Source: Planctomycetota bacterium (lineage in GTDB: Bacteria; Planctomycetota; UBA1135; GCA-002686595). Taken from it: a stretch of 64,000 nucleotides of DNA. The notes beneath the pieces are model-generated. The model saw only the letters and a program-made list of their open reading frames with translations, ran no database searches and had not been told where the DNA came from. Positions 33,392-42,268 of the stretch are shown here, piece after piece (positions within the stretch are counted from its first letter, which is position 1; every line of letters begins with the position of its first letter). The DNA lies in contig NZBA01000005.1 in the NCBI GenBank assembly GCA_002686265.1, positions 4,888 through 68,887 on the forward strand, read 5' to 3'. The position numbers and the translations under genes were made by a program.

Positions 33392-34157
33392 GGCGGCGCA
33401 GCCGGCGATCAGGACCCGCGGCCTAAACCTGTGGTACGGGGACTTCCAGGCCCTCTTCGATGTCGATCTCGACATCGCCCGCGGGCGCGTCACCTCCCTG
33501 ATCGGCCCCTCGGGGTGTGGGAAGTCGACCCTCCTGCGCTCAGTGAATCGCATCGTCGAGCGCCTCGACTACGTTCGGACCAGCGGCTCGATCGAGGTCA
33601 TGGGGCACGATGTCCTGGCCGAGGGCGTCGCTCTGACCCGCCTACGCCAGGAGGTCGGGATGGTCTTCCAGCGCCCCAATCCCCTGCCGATCTCGATCCG
33701 CAAGAACGTCCTCTTCGCGCACCGCTTGCACCATCCCGGACGGCGGACGCGCACCGGGGACGACGAAGTCGTCGAGCGCGCCCTGCGCGAGGTCCTGTTG
33801 TGGGATCAGGTCAAGGATCGGCTGAGCGACCTTGCGACGGGCCTCTCCCTGGAAGAGCAGCAGAAGCTCTACATCGCTCGGCTGCTGCCGGTGAAGCCCA
33901 GCGTGCTGCTGATGGACGAACCTTGCTCAGCCCTCGACCCCGAGGCGACCAGCGCGGTGGAGGAGCTGATCTGGGAATTGCGCGGCGACTACTCGATCCT
34001 GATCGTGACCCACAACATGGCCCAGGCGAGGCGCGCGAGCGACGAGTGCGTGTTCATGCTGATGGGGAAGGTCGTCGAGCACTCGGTCACCGGGGACATG
34101 TTCGTGACCCCCGAGCACACCGAGACGGCGGACTACATCGAAGGCCGTTACGGTTGA
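33384..34157 (+). CDS. pstB: PstB2: phosphate ABC ATPase, degenerate signature motif
   Basis: A 257-residue PstB-family ATPase. The start is probably TTG 33384, six bases after GGAGG inside the end of pstB1; the ATG-less region and normal family length support this. Present: Walker A GPSGCGKST (from 41), Q-loop Gln96 (MVFQRPNP), Walker B VLLMDEP with D-loop SALDP, and switch His210 (VTHNM). Altered: the signature reads LSLEEQQK (154-161) in place of LSGGQQQR. So its own nucleotide site is complete except that the signature must come from another subunit, and PstB1 supplies one. An obligate PstB1-PstB2 heterodimer is the natural reading. Confidence 0.9.
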   Translation: MAEAAQPAIRTRGLNLWYGDFQALFDVDLDIARGRVTSLIGPSGCGKSTLLRSVNRIVERLDYVRTSGSIEVMGHDVLAEGVALTRLRQEVGMVFQRPNPLPISIRKNVLFAHRLHHPGRRTRTGDDEVVERALREVLLWDQVKDRLSDLATGLSLEEQQKLYIARLLPVKPSVLLMDEPCSALDPEATSAVEELIWELRGDYSILIVTHNMAQARRASDECVFMLMGKVVEHSVTGDMFVTPEHTETADYIEGRYG

Positions 34158-34163
34158 TTCGCC

Positions 34164-35282
34164 ATGGAGACTAGACCTCCCAAGCGCGTGCTGCTGGCCG
34201 CGCCCATGCGCACCCGGGGCGGAGAGGAGCGCGTCGTCTTGGAGCTTGCGCGGCGCCTGGGGACGCGCGGTGTCACCGCCGGGCTCGCCTGCGACCCCGC
34301 CGGCCCGCTCCTGAAGGAGCTCGAGGGGTCTGTGCCCGTCTTCGGCGTGGACTACTACGGTGGAGAGCGCGCCGCCTTCCGCGCCACGCGGCGGGCGATC
34401 GCGGCCTTCGCACCCGATGTCGTCCACTGCCACGGAACGCGCCCCGGCCTCTCCGCCCGTGCCGCGGCCGTGCGTTCGGGCGTCAGGGTCTTGTGGACGG
34501 TCCACCTCCACCCCATGTGGGGGCCGCGGCTCGAGCGCTCGCTCGCCGCGCGCAGCGCGTTTCGCCTGGGGATTTGGGCCCTGAGTCCCTTCACCGCCTC
34601 CACGGTGTTCGTCAGCTCGGCTCTCGAGCGGAGCTTCCGCTCCTTCGCCTGGCCGGGGCCGATGCCACGCGCGGTCGTGACCAACGGGGTCGACATCGAC
34701 CACTACCGCCCCGATCCCACGACAGCCGCGCGCTTCCGCGCGGAGCACTCCATCCCAGAGGATGCCGTCCTCGCGGGAATGGTGGCGCGCCTGACGCCTC
34801 GCAAGGGCATCGACCTGTTCATTCGGGCCCTGGCTTCGTGCGGGCGAGACGACCTCTTTGGTCTCGTCGCCGGGGAGGGGGAGGACCGAGCGCGCCTGGA
34901 GGGGCTGATCGCGGGGCTGGGCCTTCAGAATCGGTTCCGGCTGCTCGGCGAGGTCGAGGACACCTGGCCGGTGGTCTGCGCCCTCGATGTCGGCGTTCTC
35001 CCCTCTCACGGAGAGGGCCTCCCGTTGAGCGTGATGGAGATGCTGGCCAGCGGTGCCGAGGTGTTCCTGTCCGACATTCCCGAGCACGCCGACTTCGCTT
35101 GCGCGGGAGACGCGCTTTCCTCCTTCGCCCTCGACGACGAGTCCGGCCTCGCGCGCCTGTTGGCCGGGGCCGACCGGCGATCGACACAGCGCTCGGAGCG
35201 GGCGCGCGCCGCCGCCGTGGAACACTTCGATCTCGAGCGGAAGATCGACGCCTACGTGAACCTGTACGGCGGGGGGGGCTGA
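34164..35282 (+). CDS. GT4-family glycosyltransferase
   Basis: A 372-residue GT-B fold glycosyltransferase. The N-terminal half has the GGEERVVLELARRL motif and VVHCHGTRPG; the C-terminal half has VAGEGEDRARLEGLIAGLGL and the donor-binding LPSHGEGLPLSVMEMLASGAEV (E-x7-E pattern) typical of GT4. It starts seven bases after pstB2 and might be cotranscribed with the phosphate operon, but functionally it belongs to the glycan cluster downstream. Donor and acceptor are unknown. The stop lies within a bidirectional terminator arm. Confidence 0.88.
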   Translation: METRPPKRVLLAAPMRTRGGEERVVLELARRLGTRGVTAGLACDPAGPLLKELEGSVPVFGVDYYGGERAAFRATRRAIAAFAPDVVHCHGTRPGLSARAAAVRSGVRVLWTVHLHPMWGPRLERSLAARSAFRLGIWALSPFTASTVFVSSALERSFRSFAWPGPMPRAVVTNGVDIDHYRPDPTTAARFRAEHSIPEDAVLAGMVARLTPRKGIDLFIRALASCGRDDLFGLVAGEGEDRARLEGLIAGLGLQNRFRLLGEVEDTWPVVCALDVGVLPSHGEGLPLSVMEMLASGAEVFLSDIPEHADFACAGDALSSFALDDESGLARLLAGADRRSTQRSERARAAAVEHFDLERKIDAYVNLYGGGG

Positions 35283-35307
35283 GGGCAGCTGGCTCCCTCG
35301 CCCTCAG
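35279..35307. terminator. Bidirectional terminator between convergent genes
   Basis: CTGAGGGC and GCCCTCAG form a perfect 8-base stem with a 13-base loop. Each arm contains the stop codon of one of the two convergent genes (TGA 35280-35282 plus strand; TCA 35304-35306 for the minus gene). Confidence 0.5.
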
Positions 35308-36533
35308 AAGAGCCCGCGCAGGACGAAGTAGGCCGGCACCGCGGTCGCGCAGCCCGCTCCCAACAGCATCAGCGCCGTGCGCATCAGGCGCCCGTCGACT
35401 ACCGCGTACGACCCCATGAGCGCCACCGCCGGGACGACCGTGAGGATGTAGCGCGTGTTGGGCATGCCGCGGACCATCAGCGAGAGCACCACCGCCGCGG
35501 TCCACACGATCGGCAGCAGCAGCATTCGGTCGGTAGTCTCGCGCCAGGAGCGCCACAAGGCCGCGACGCCGACCGCACCCATGCACAGGAGGAAGTACCA
35601 GCCGAGGTTCAGCCAGTGGTAGAGCTGCCAGGCGTCGTCGAGGCCGGTGAGCGAGGGGTAGGGCAGGATCAGAAACAGCGTGGCTCGCAGGGGCCAGGTC
35701 GCGATGCCGCCCGAAAGGACCTGGGAGGCCATTCCCGCGACGCTGCCCTCGGTGATCTGGATCACGGTGAAGCGGTCGAGCTGCTCGGTCGACTCGAGCC
35801 AGAGCGTGAAGGGCCAGATACTGGCCGCGAGCAGCGAGAGCGCGACGGCGCTCGCCTTCCAGCCGCGGCCGCCCAGGGCCAGGAGGCAGAAGGTCCCGGC
35901 GATCAGCGGCAGGAGCCCGACGCGAAAGACCGCCATCAGGGCGGTCAGGACGAGCACGGCGCCCAGGCGGGCGACGGTGAGCCTGCCGCCGACCGCGTGC
36001 GCCCCGGAGGTGAGCAGCAGGGTCAACAACAGGATCGTCAGCTGGTCCTTGTAGCCGGTGACCGAGAAGAAGGCGATGGTCGGCAGGAAGACGATGATCC
36101 AGCCCGCGGCGAGAGCGCGGCGCCGGTCGAGGCCGACGGCCTCGGCCAAGCGCACGACCGCGACCGGTAGCGCCAGGCCGGAGACGAAGCTGACGGCGTT
36201 GGGGAGGAACCAGATCTTCCCGAAGAGCAGGAAGAGTGCGCCGACGACGTAGACGAAGCCGGGGTTGCGCCCGGCGCCGAGGAGCGCCGGGTCGATCCAC
36301 AGCGTCCCGTGGCGCAGGGCGGTAAGGCCGCCTTCGAAGTACTTGAGGTCGTCGGCCGTGTCGGAAGCGGACATCACCCAGGTGCCGTCGCGAGGCACGA
36401 AGAACAGCCACGCCAGTCCCACCATCACCAGGCGCACCGCGAGGGCCGCCAGCACGAGGTCGCGTTCGCTCCCGCGCGCCGCCCACCACAGGAGCAGGGC
36501 GGCGATCACCACCATCAGAAGGGCGCCGATCAT
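35304..36533 (-). CDS. Polytopic membrane glycosyltransferase-like (GT-C/ArnT type) protein
   Basis: A 409-residue membrane protein with ten or more hydrophobic helices. An early extracytoplasmic loop with acidic residues (SASDTADDLKYFEGGLTALRHG) sits where GT-C mannosyltransferase-like proteins carry their catalytic Asp. Later come GRNPGFVYVVGALF and VRGMPNTRYILTVVPAVALMGSYAVV; the RY near the end is common in GT39/ArnT-like enzymes. A glycan polymerase cannot be excluded. It is alone on the minus strand inside a plus-strand glycan cluster. Confidence 0.65.
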   Translation of the reverse strand: MIGALLMVVIAALLLWWAARGSERDLVLAALAVRLVMVGLAWLFFVPRDGTWVMSASDTADDLKYFEGGLTALRHGTLWIDPALLGAGRNPGFVYVVGALFLLFGKIWFLPNAVSFVSGLALPVAVVRLAEAVGLDRRRALAAGWIIVFLPTIAFFSVTGYKDQLTILLLTLLLTSGAHAVGGRLTVARLGAVLVLTALMAVFRVGLLPLIAGTFCLLALGGRGWKASAVALSLLAASIWPFTLWLESTEQLDRFTVIQITEGSVAGMASQVLSGGIATWPLRATLFLILPYPSLTGLDDAWQLYHWLNLGWYFLLCMGAVGVAALWRSWRETTDRMLLLPIVWTAAVVLSLMVRGMPNTRYILTVVPAVALMGSYAVVDGRLMRTALMLLGAGCATAVPAYFVLRGLF

Positions 36534-36874
36534 GCCTCCACCTCGCGGATCCCTGGCCGAATCAGCGCCTCCATGCTTCGGCCCACTGCGCTCAAGAACT
36601 CGGAGGTCATCGCCCGATCATGTGTAGATGGACCCCGCCCGTCACGGCCAGCATCGCGAGAACTCACGTTCTAGGGGCGTTTGGGCGAAAAAGGCCACAC
36701 CGCAACACCATGCCAGATGGGGCGGCAGATAGGATGGACGCCGACCGAGATCACCCTCACGGTGTCCCCACCTCACCACGGGTCGCGCCTTCCCCGGCCC
36801 TCAACCTCGGAAGTCCTCGAGCGAGCACGGCTCGCCGAGCGCGCCGAGAGAATGCGTCTCGCCGGAAGACTCCC
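36534..36874. other. Divergent intergenic region
   Basis: About 340 bases separate the GT-C-like gene from the next glycosyltransferase. A small hairpin (AGAAC/GTTCT, 36659-36672) is present. ORFs are Arg-rich and non-conserved in look. No promoter can be assigned with confidence. Confidence 0.35.
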
Positions 36875-38218
36875 ATGCACTCGGGCGACCGGCCCTCGGG
36901 AACTCTGTTGTTCCTGACCCAAGTCTACGTTCCCGACCCGACGAGCGTCGGCCAGCACATGGCCGGCGCGGCGAGGGAGATGGTGCGCCGCGGGTACCGA
37001 GTCGTCTGCCTCACCAGTGCGCGCGGCTACGACGACCCATCCCGAGTGTATCCCTCCCGCGAGGTGCTCGACGGGGTCGAGGTCCGCCGCCTGCCGTTCA
37101 CCTCCTTTGGCAAACAGAGCCTCGCCCGCCGCTTGCTCGGCGCCGTTTCCTTCGTCCTTCAGGCCGCCTGGCACGGGCTCTTCACCCGCAACCTCTCCGG
37201 CGTCGTGTTCAGCACCTCGCCACCGATCTGCTCGCTCGCCGCGCTCTGCGTCAAGCTCTTCCGCCGCGTCCCGATCCTGTTCTGGGTCATGGACGTCAAC
37301 CCCGACCAGGCCGTCAGTATCGGCTGGGCCGACGAGAAGGCCCTGAGCGTGCGGCTTTTCGATGGCCTCAACCGCCTCGCCCTGCGCGCCAGCGATCGCA
37401 TCGTGCCCCTCGACCGGTTCATGGCCGAGCGACTGGACAGCAAGGTGCCCTGCACCGCCAAGCAGACCGTCCTGCCGCCTTGGCCCCACGACGCGCACTC
37501 CGCTCCGTCGGCCCGCGAGGACAACCCGTTCCGCTCGGAGCACGGCCTCGGCGACCGCTTCGTCGTCATGTACAGCGGCAACGCCGGGCCCACTTCGCCG
37601 ATCACAGCCCTGCTCGAGGCGGCGCGCGCCATGCGCGCCGAGCCTGCGGTCGAGTTCGTGTTCATCGGCGGCGGGATCGGAATGGAGGAGGTCCATCACG
37701 CCATCGCCACCGAGGAGCTCCCCAACGTCCGAGCCTTGCCCTACCAGCCCCTGGAGTGCCTGCCGAACTCCCTGGCGGCGGCCGACCTGCACGCGGTGAC
37801 GATGATCGATGCCGCGGTGGGCATCAACCACCCCTGCAAGGTCTACGGAGCGATGGCCGCGGCGCGCCCCGTGCTCTTCATCGGCCCGACCGACTGCCAC
37901 GTGACCGACCTCCTCGAGGGCGCCTCGTTCGGCTGGCGCGTGGGACATGACGACCCGGACGCGCTCCTCGCCACCCTGCGGCACGCCGCGGGCCTCGAAG
38001 GGAGCGAGCTCGCGCGCATGGGCGAAGCCGGCCGCCACCTCATCGAGGAGCGGCTGAGCGAGGCCCTGCTGACCGACCGCTTCGCCACCCTCGTGGAATG
38101 GATGTGTGGCGCCGCTTCCTCCACCCCGTCCGTCGCCCCCGGCGATTCCAGAACCAGTCCCACCGCCGAGAGCTCCGAAGCGGGGTATGGTCGAGGCGGG
38201 CTCCGGCGCGGGGCCTGA
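36875..38218 (+). CDS. WcaI/WbuB-like glycosyltransferase
   Basis: A 447-residue GT4-type enzyme. The N-terminal domain opens with LLFLTQVYVPDPTSVGQHMAGAAREMVRRGYRVVCLTSARGYDDPS, the pattern of WcaI/WbuB enzymes that add fucose, rhamnose or acetamido sugars in colanic-acid-like pathways. The C-terminal domain shows VVMYSGNAGPTSP, FVFIGGGIGMEEVH and KVYGAMAAARPVLFIG. ATG 36875 starts the fold directly; upstream sequence to 36620 is low-complexity. The last 113 bases overlap the frame of the following pentapeptide gene but not its likely start. Confidence 0.85.
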   Translation: MHSGDRPSGTLLFLTQVYVPDPTSVGQHMAGAAREMVRRGYRVVCLTSARGYDDPSRVYPSREVLDGVEVRRLPFTSFGKQSLARRLLGAVSFVLQAAWHGLFTRNLSGVVFSTSPPICSLAALCVKLFRRVPILFWVMDVNPDQAVSIGWADEKALSVRLFDGLNRLALRASDRIVPLDRFMAERLDSKVPCTAKQTVLPPWPHDAHSAPSAREDNPFRSEHGLGDRFVVMYSGNAGPTSPITALLEAARAMRAEPAVEFVFIGGGIGMEEVHHAIATEELPNVRALPYQPLECLPNSLAAADLHAVTMIDAAVGINHPCKVYGAMAAARPVLFIGPTDCHVTDLLEGASFGWRVGHDDPDALLATLRHAAGLEGSELARMGEAGRHLIEERLSEALLTDRFATLVEWMCGAASSTPSVAPGDSRTSPTAESSEAGYGRGGLRRGA

Positions 38219-38309
38219 GCCCGCACGCCTCCTGGAGTCGCGCGGACTGAGAGACCCCCACACTCCCTGCTTCTCCGACGGGATGCTCGTGCAGGGACAC
38301 GACGATCCG

Positions 38310-39296
38310 ATGGCCACCGACAATCCCTCCCGCCGCCCGTACGGCGCCTGGGCCCGACGCCTTGCGCTCGGCTCCCTCGCGGTCCTCGGCCTCTGGTTCG
38401 CTCTCGACCTCCTCCCCGGGCAGCGCGCGCGGACCTTCGCCGTCTGGCGTGCCGCCGAGCTCGAGCGCGGTGTCAGCGTCGCTCGCGTCCCCGAGCAGGT
38501 GGCCCACGAAACCCGCGTCCTCGGGTTTCTCGCCTGCCTCGCCGTGCTGGCCGCCGGGGCCGTTCGGGCGGGTCAGCGCCACAGTATGGCCGCGCGCGCC
38601 TCGGCCGAGCCCCACGCGATCCACGAACAGGCCCGCGCCCTGGCGCGGGACGTGACGCGCGAGGCCCTCGAGACGGCGCGCGCTCTCGCGCCGCCCCCGG
38701 CTCCGACGCGCTCCGAGCCCACGGGGCCCGCCGAGCCCGCGACTCTGGCCTGCGAGCCCCTCACCCAAGTCGTCGAACGCCTGCGGGATCCCTGGGCACC
38801 GGTGCGCCTGGGAGCGATCCACAGCCTGCGCCGCATCGGCGAGACCTACGCCGACTGGCGCGCGGCGACCGTGGATGTGCTCGCGGCCTATGTGCGCGAA
38901 CACGCGGCGCTGCCCGAGACCGCCGTCCAGCCCGAGCGCCGCTCCCTCCTGGGGGGCGGGAGCCTCAAGCAGGGGGCGGCCGGTGGCGGTGGAGCGCGCA
39001 CGGAAGAGGAACCGACCCTGCAGCAGGCTCTGACGGCGCTCGGCGCCCTCGCGCGCCCTGAGGTCGACGGCGCGCTCGACCTGGGCGGCCTGCAGTTGTC
39101 GGGGCTGAACCTGGAGGGCGCTCGGCTCGAAGGCGCGAGCTTCCGCGGGACGCACGTCGCGGGCCTCTCCCTTGCGGGAGCCCGCCTGCAGGGCGCCGAC
39201 CTCTCCGCCGCCGTGGGCCTCGACCTAGAGCAGCTACGCGGGGCGCGGGTGGACGAGACCACGCGCCTGCCTCAATCCGTAGCCCGAGGCGGCTGA
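38310..39296 (+). CDS. Membrane protein with HEAT-like and pentapeptide repeats
   Basis: A 328-residue protein with two transmembrane segments (LALGSLAVLGLWFALDLL and VLGFLACLAVLAAGAV). A helical stretch follows with a HEAT-like unit (LRDPWAPVRLGAIHSLRRIGETY). The C-terminus is a short pentapeptide-repeat run (LDLGGLQLSGLNLEGARLEGASF and GLSLAGARLQGADLSAA), which folds as a right-handed quadrilateral helix. Arrangements of this type occur in bacterial membrane scaffolds of unknown function. The start is uncertain: ATG 38310 is used, ATG 38283 is also possible. Its last 25 bases overlap the end of the convergent flippase gene. Confidence 0.65.
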   Translation: MATDNPSRRPYGAWARRLALGSLAVLGLWFALDLLPGQRARTFAVWRAAELERGVSVARVPEQVAHETRVLGFLACLAVLAAGAVRAGQRHSMAARASAEPHAIHEQARALARDVTREALETARALAPPPAPTRSEPTGPAEPATLACEPLTQVVERLRDPWAPVRLGAIHSLRRIGETYADWRAATVDVLAAYVREHAALPETAVQPERRSLLGGGSLKQGAAGGGGARTEEEPTLQQALTALGALARPEVDGALDLGGLQLSGLNLEGARLEGASFRGTHVAGLSLAGARLQGADLSAAVGLDLEQLRGARVDETTRLPQSVARGG

Positions 39297-40744
39297 GCGC
39301 TCTCCGAGCGTAGGAGGGACAGGACGCGGCCCGGCGCGAGCAGGCCGATGGCGCCAAGGGCGGCGACGTAGACAGCGCTCGTCAGAGCCAGGGCACCCAG
39401 CAGGCCGGGCCAGTCGTCGGCCAGGGGGCGTGCGGCGATGGCGACGGCCAGGGTGACGGCCGCGACGGCGCCGAGGGGGCCGACCCTCCACTCCGCGAGG
39501 CGTAGCGGGTGGCGGCGATGGTAGAGGATCGTCACGAACACCAACCAACTCACCTGGGCTGCGCAGGCGGCCGCCGCCGCGCCCGTGCCGCCGGAAGTGG
39601 GGATGGCCGCGAAGGACGCCACGAGGAGCACGGCCGCCGCGAGGGCCGTCGCGCTCGCCACGACCTTCACCTGCCCCGCCATGTAGAGGATGCCGCCCAT
39701 CGGCGCGAGCAACACCTGGGCCGAGCTGCCCACGAGCAAGAGGCGCAGAACCCAGATCGCGCCGGCGTAGTCGTTCCCGTAGAAGCGCGCCAGGAGCGGC
39801 CCCGCGAAGACCCAGCCTCCCATCAGGATCGGCAGCACGGCCATCGCCAGGGCGGCGGTGGAGAGTCGGTGCAGGCGGCGGACGACGTCCTTTCTGCCCG
39901 CCTGCAGCTGGGTGGCGATGACAGGCATGAACGGGACATGGAAGAGCGGCTGCAGGAGCAGCGGGATCGAGCCGAGGGTCAACGCGGCGCGGTACACGCC
40001 GGTGGCCTCGAACCCGGCCATGTAGGCGATGAGCACGACGTCCGCGCGCGTGACGACTTGGGTGAACACTCCGTTCGCCATGACCGCCGAGCCCATTTCC
40101 CACAGCGCTCGCAGGCTCGACTTCCACCGCGCCGCGCCGGCGCGCAGGATCGGAGCGAGCGCCAAGCCCATCAGGGTGAAGCTCACCGCTCGTGCCGCGA
40201 GCGGGCCGTTGACGGGGTCCCATTCGACCGAGCCGGCGAGGGCTCCGATTCCGAAGACGATCGTCATGGCGACCTGCAGTGCCCCGGCGATGCGGAAGCG
40301 CTTGCGCGCGTTCTCGGCCATGATCACGAAGGGGAAGGCGCTCGTCGCGACGATCACGGCGATCCAGCCCCCAAGGCCGTGGAATAGGCCCAAGTGCCGG
40401 TCCAGGAGCCACACCGCCACGGCCGTCAGGCAGCTTGCGATGAGCTTGACGGCGAAGGCGGGCCGCAAGATCGACTCACCCAGCTCCCCGACGAAGCGTT
40501 GGATGCCCGCGCTCGTCCCGAAGTCGGCCGGCGTGTAGAGGATCGCCACCATCGCGAGGGCGAACGAGACCGCGCCGAAGGCCTCTGGCCCGCACGTGCG
40601 CGCCAGGGCGACCATGATCACGAACATCCCGAACTGGCTCGCGACACGCGCGGTCCCGAAGGAGAACACCGCCCGAGCGAGCTCCGCCGTCGGGCGCTGG
40701 GAGCCTCGCCCAACGTCTCTCTCTGTCGCTCTGTCGCCGCCCAT
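39272..40744 (-). CDS. Wzx-type polysaccharide flippase (MATE/MVF superfamily)
   Basis: A 490-residue polytopic protein with about 14 transmembrane helices. The start region FSFGTARVASQFGMFVIMVALARTCGPEAFGAVSFALAM is typical of lipid-linked oligosaccharide flippases (PF01943/PF13440). ADFGTSAGIQRFVGEL and TRADVVLIAYMAGFEATGVYRAALTLGSIP are also characteristic. It would move undecaprenyl-linked repeat units across the inner membrane for the surrounding glycan pathway. Confidence 0.88.
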   Translation of the reverse strand: MGGDRATERDVGRGSQRPTAELARAVFSFGTARVASQFGMFVIMVALARTCGPEAFGAVSFALAMVAILYTPADFGTSAGIQRFVGELGESILRPAFAVKLIASCLTAVAVWLLDRHLGLFHGLGGWIAVIVATSAFPFVIMAENARKRFRIAGALQVAMTIVFGIGALAGSVEWDPVNGPLAARAVSFTLMGLALAPILRAGAARWKSSLRALWEMGSAVMANGVFTQVVTRADVVLIAYMAGFEATGVYRAALTLGSIPLLLQPLFHVPFMPVIATQLQAGRKDVVRRLHRLSTAALAMAVLPILMGGWVFAGPLLARFYGNDYAGAIWVLRLLLVGSSAQVLLAPMGGILYMAGQVKVVASATALAAAVLLVASFAAIPTSGGTGAAAAACAAQVSWLVFVTILYHRRHPLRLAEWRVGPLGAVAAVTLAVAIAARPLADDWPGLLGALALTSAVYVAALGAIGLLAPGRVLSLLRSESAQPPRATD

Positions 40745-41225
40745 GACCGCATCCTAGTGGGTCGTCTGCGAAGTCCACCGCAGTAGTTCAGAGCCATTGC
40801 GTCGGTGGCGAAACGCGGCGGCGGCGCGCGCTCGTGCGTGCTCGGGAGAGCTCCGGCGCAGTTCTGTGTCGAAGGGCGCGGAGCCGCCGCTACGGATTCC
40901 GGAGACGACCTCTTGGCGGGCCGGGAAGCCGGGGCCGGGGGAGCGCGGACTCGGAGCGTGTTGGCTGGAAGTCGGCGAGGCCGGGGATCACCCGTTTGCG
41001 TTGCCGAGCGCTCGACCTCTGGCTAGTGTCCTGCACCGGGGATTCGTGCGTGCAATCCGGGGCCCTCGCGGCGTCGGCGGCGTCGCGCCTCCTGCGAGCC
41101 TCACCGCGAGAACGCGTCGTCGGCCCGCCTCGGGGGGGGCCGCCGCGGGCTTCCGGGTCGTGTGCACGAGACCCAGGTGCGGGACACCAGGATCCCTCGA
41201 CGGTCTCCATCCCTCCTCCGGCTCC
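40745..41225. other. Intergenic region within the glycan cluster
   Basis: About 480 bases between the divergent flippase and radical SAM genes. Translations in all frames are Arg/Ala/Gly-rich with no recognisable domain. A promoter-like pair lies at 41001-41029 (listed separately). No RNA gene is recognised. Confidence 0.4.
41001..41029 (+). promoter_or_regulatory. Candidate sigma70-type promoter
   Basis: TTGCCG at 41001-41006, then a 17-base spacer and TAGTGT at 41024-41029, upstream of the radical SAM gene. In DNA this GC-rich such a pair is suggestive only. Confidence 0.3.
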
Positions 41226-42260
41226 ATGCAGTCCAGCCCCCCCGAACCCGCCCCCACTCCCCGCCGCCGGCGAGCGGGCGCGTGGAATCTCCCGCGGTTT
41301 CTGCTTGAGTGGAAGTTCCTCAAGCGTGGGAGGGTCGCGCACCTGCCCCTCGAGGTCAGCGTCGAGGTGACGAACTCCTGCAACTTCCGCTGCGCGTTCT
41401 GCCCGCAGTCGGATCCCGACCACTTCGAAATCGTGCCGCGCTCGTCCCTCGACCCCGAACGAGCGCGCAAGATCCTCGGCGCCGTGCGCGAGCTCGGTTA
41501 CGAGAAGACGCTCTTGCACTGGACTCTCGACGGCGAGCCCTTCATGAGCAAGGGCTTCGCGGACCTGTGCGTGGTGGCGAGCGAACTCGGCTTCACCAAT
41601 CAGTACTTCGCGACCAACATGGCGCTCACCACCGTCGAGCGCGTGCGCGCGCTCCCTTCGGACGTGCGCTACACCCTGACCGTCGACTACTGCGCCGACT
41701 CCAAGCGGTTCGAGGAACACCGCGGCACGCCGGGCTCGTGGGTGAAGGTGCGGGACAACGTGCGCGCGATCCTCGCCGACGAGTCCCTCGGCCACGTGCG
41801 CTTCGAGGTCAAGGACATGACCAGCTACACGGTCACCGATCCCGAGGTACTGCGGACCAGCATGGCTGCCCTGCGGGACCTCTTCCCTCCCGGCGAGCGC
41901 ATCGAGCTCTTCTCCAAGGTCTTCCACAACGCTACCGGTTTCCTTGCGCGCGGTGGGAGCTCGGGGCGCTATCGCCTCTGTCCCTATCCCTGGTCGAGCC
42001 TCAACATCGCTTCCAACGGCGACGTGGTCGCCTGCTGCCGTGACCTGCGCCACAAGACTGTCGTCGGAAACGTCCTCGAGGACGACTTGGCGCGGATCTG
42101 GAACGGGGCGGCCATGGCCGCCCTGCGCCAGGACCTGGCCGCCGGTCGGCCGCAAGAGCAGAGCTCCTGCGAGTCCTGCGATCTTCCTTGGGACGGGAGC
42201 AAGTTCACCCTTTCCTACCAGCTCCAGGTGCTCCGGCACCGCCTGCAACTGGGGCGCTGA
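41226..42260 (+). CDS. Radical SAM/SPASM enzyme in the glycan cluster
   Basis: A 344-residue radical SAM protein. The SAM-binding 4Fe-4S motif is CNFRCAFC (C52, C56, C59), preceded by SVEVTNS. The TIM-barrel continues with TLDGEPFMSKGF. The C-terminal part has SPASM-like Cys residues: YRLCPYPWSSLNIASNGDVVACCRDLRHKTVVGN and the final SSCESCDLPW. SPASM enzymes modify peptides or small molecules, and some act on sugars or glycan-linked groups. The substrate here is unknown. ATG 41226 is the first credible start; upstream sequence is Arg-rich. Confidence 0.88.
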   Translation: MQSSPPEPAPTPRRRRAGAWNLPRFLLEWKFLKRGRVAHLPLEVSVEVTNSCNFRCAFCPQSDPDHFEIVPRSSLDPERARKILGAVRELGYEKTLLHWTLDGEPFMSKGFADLCVVASELGFTNQYFATNMALTTVERVRALPSDVRYTLTVDYCADSKRFEEHRGTPGSWVKVRDNVRAILADESLGHVRFEVKDMTSYTVTDPEVLRTSMAALRDLFPPGERIELFSKVFHNATGFLARGGSSGRYRLCPYPWSSLNIASNGDVVACCRDLRHKTVVGNVLEDDLARIWNGAAMAALRQDLAAGRPQEQSSCESCDLPWDGSKFTLSYQLQVLRHRLQLGR

Positions 42261-42268
42261 GCGCGGTC

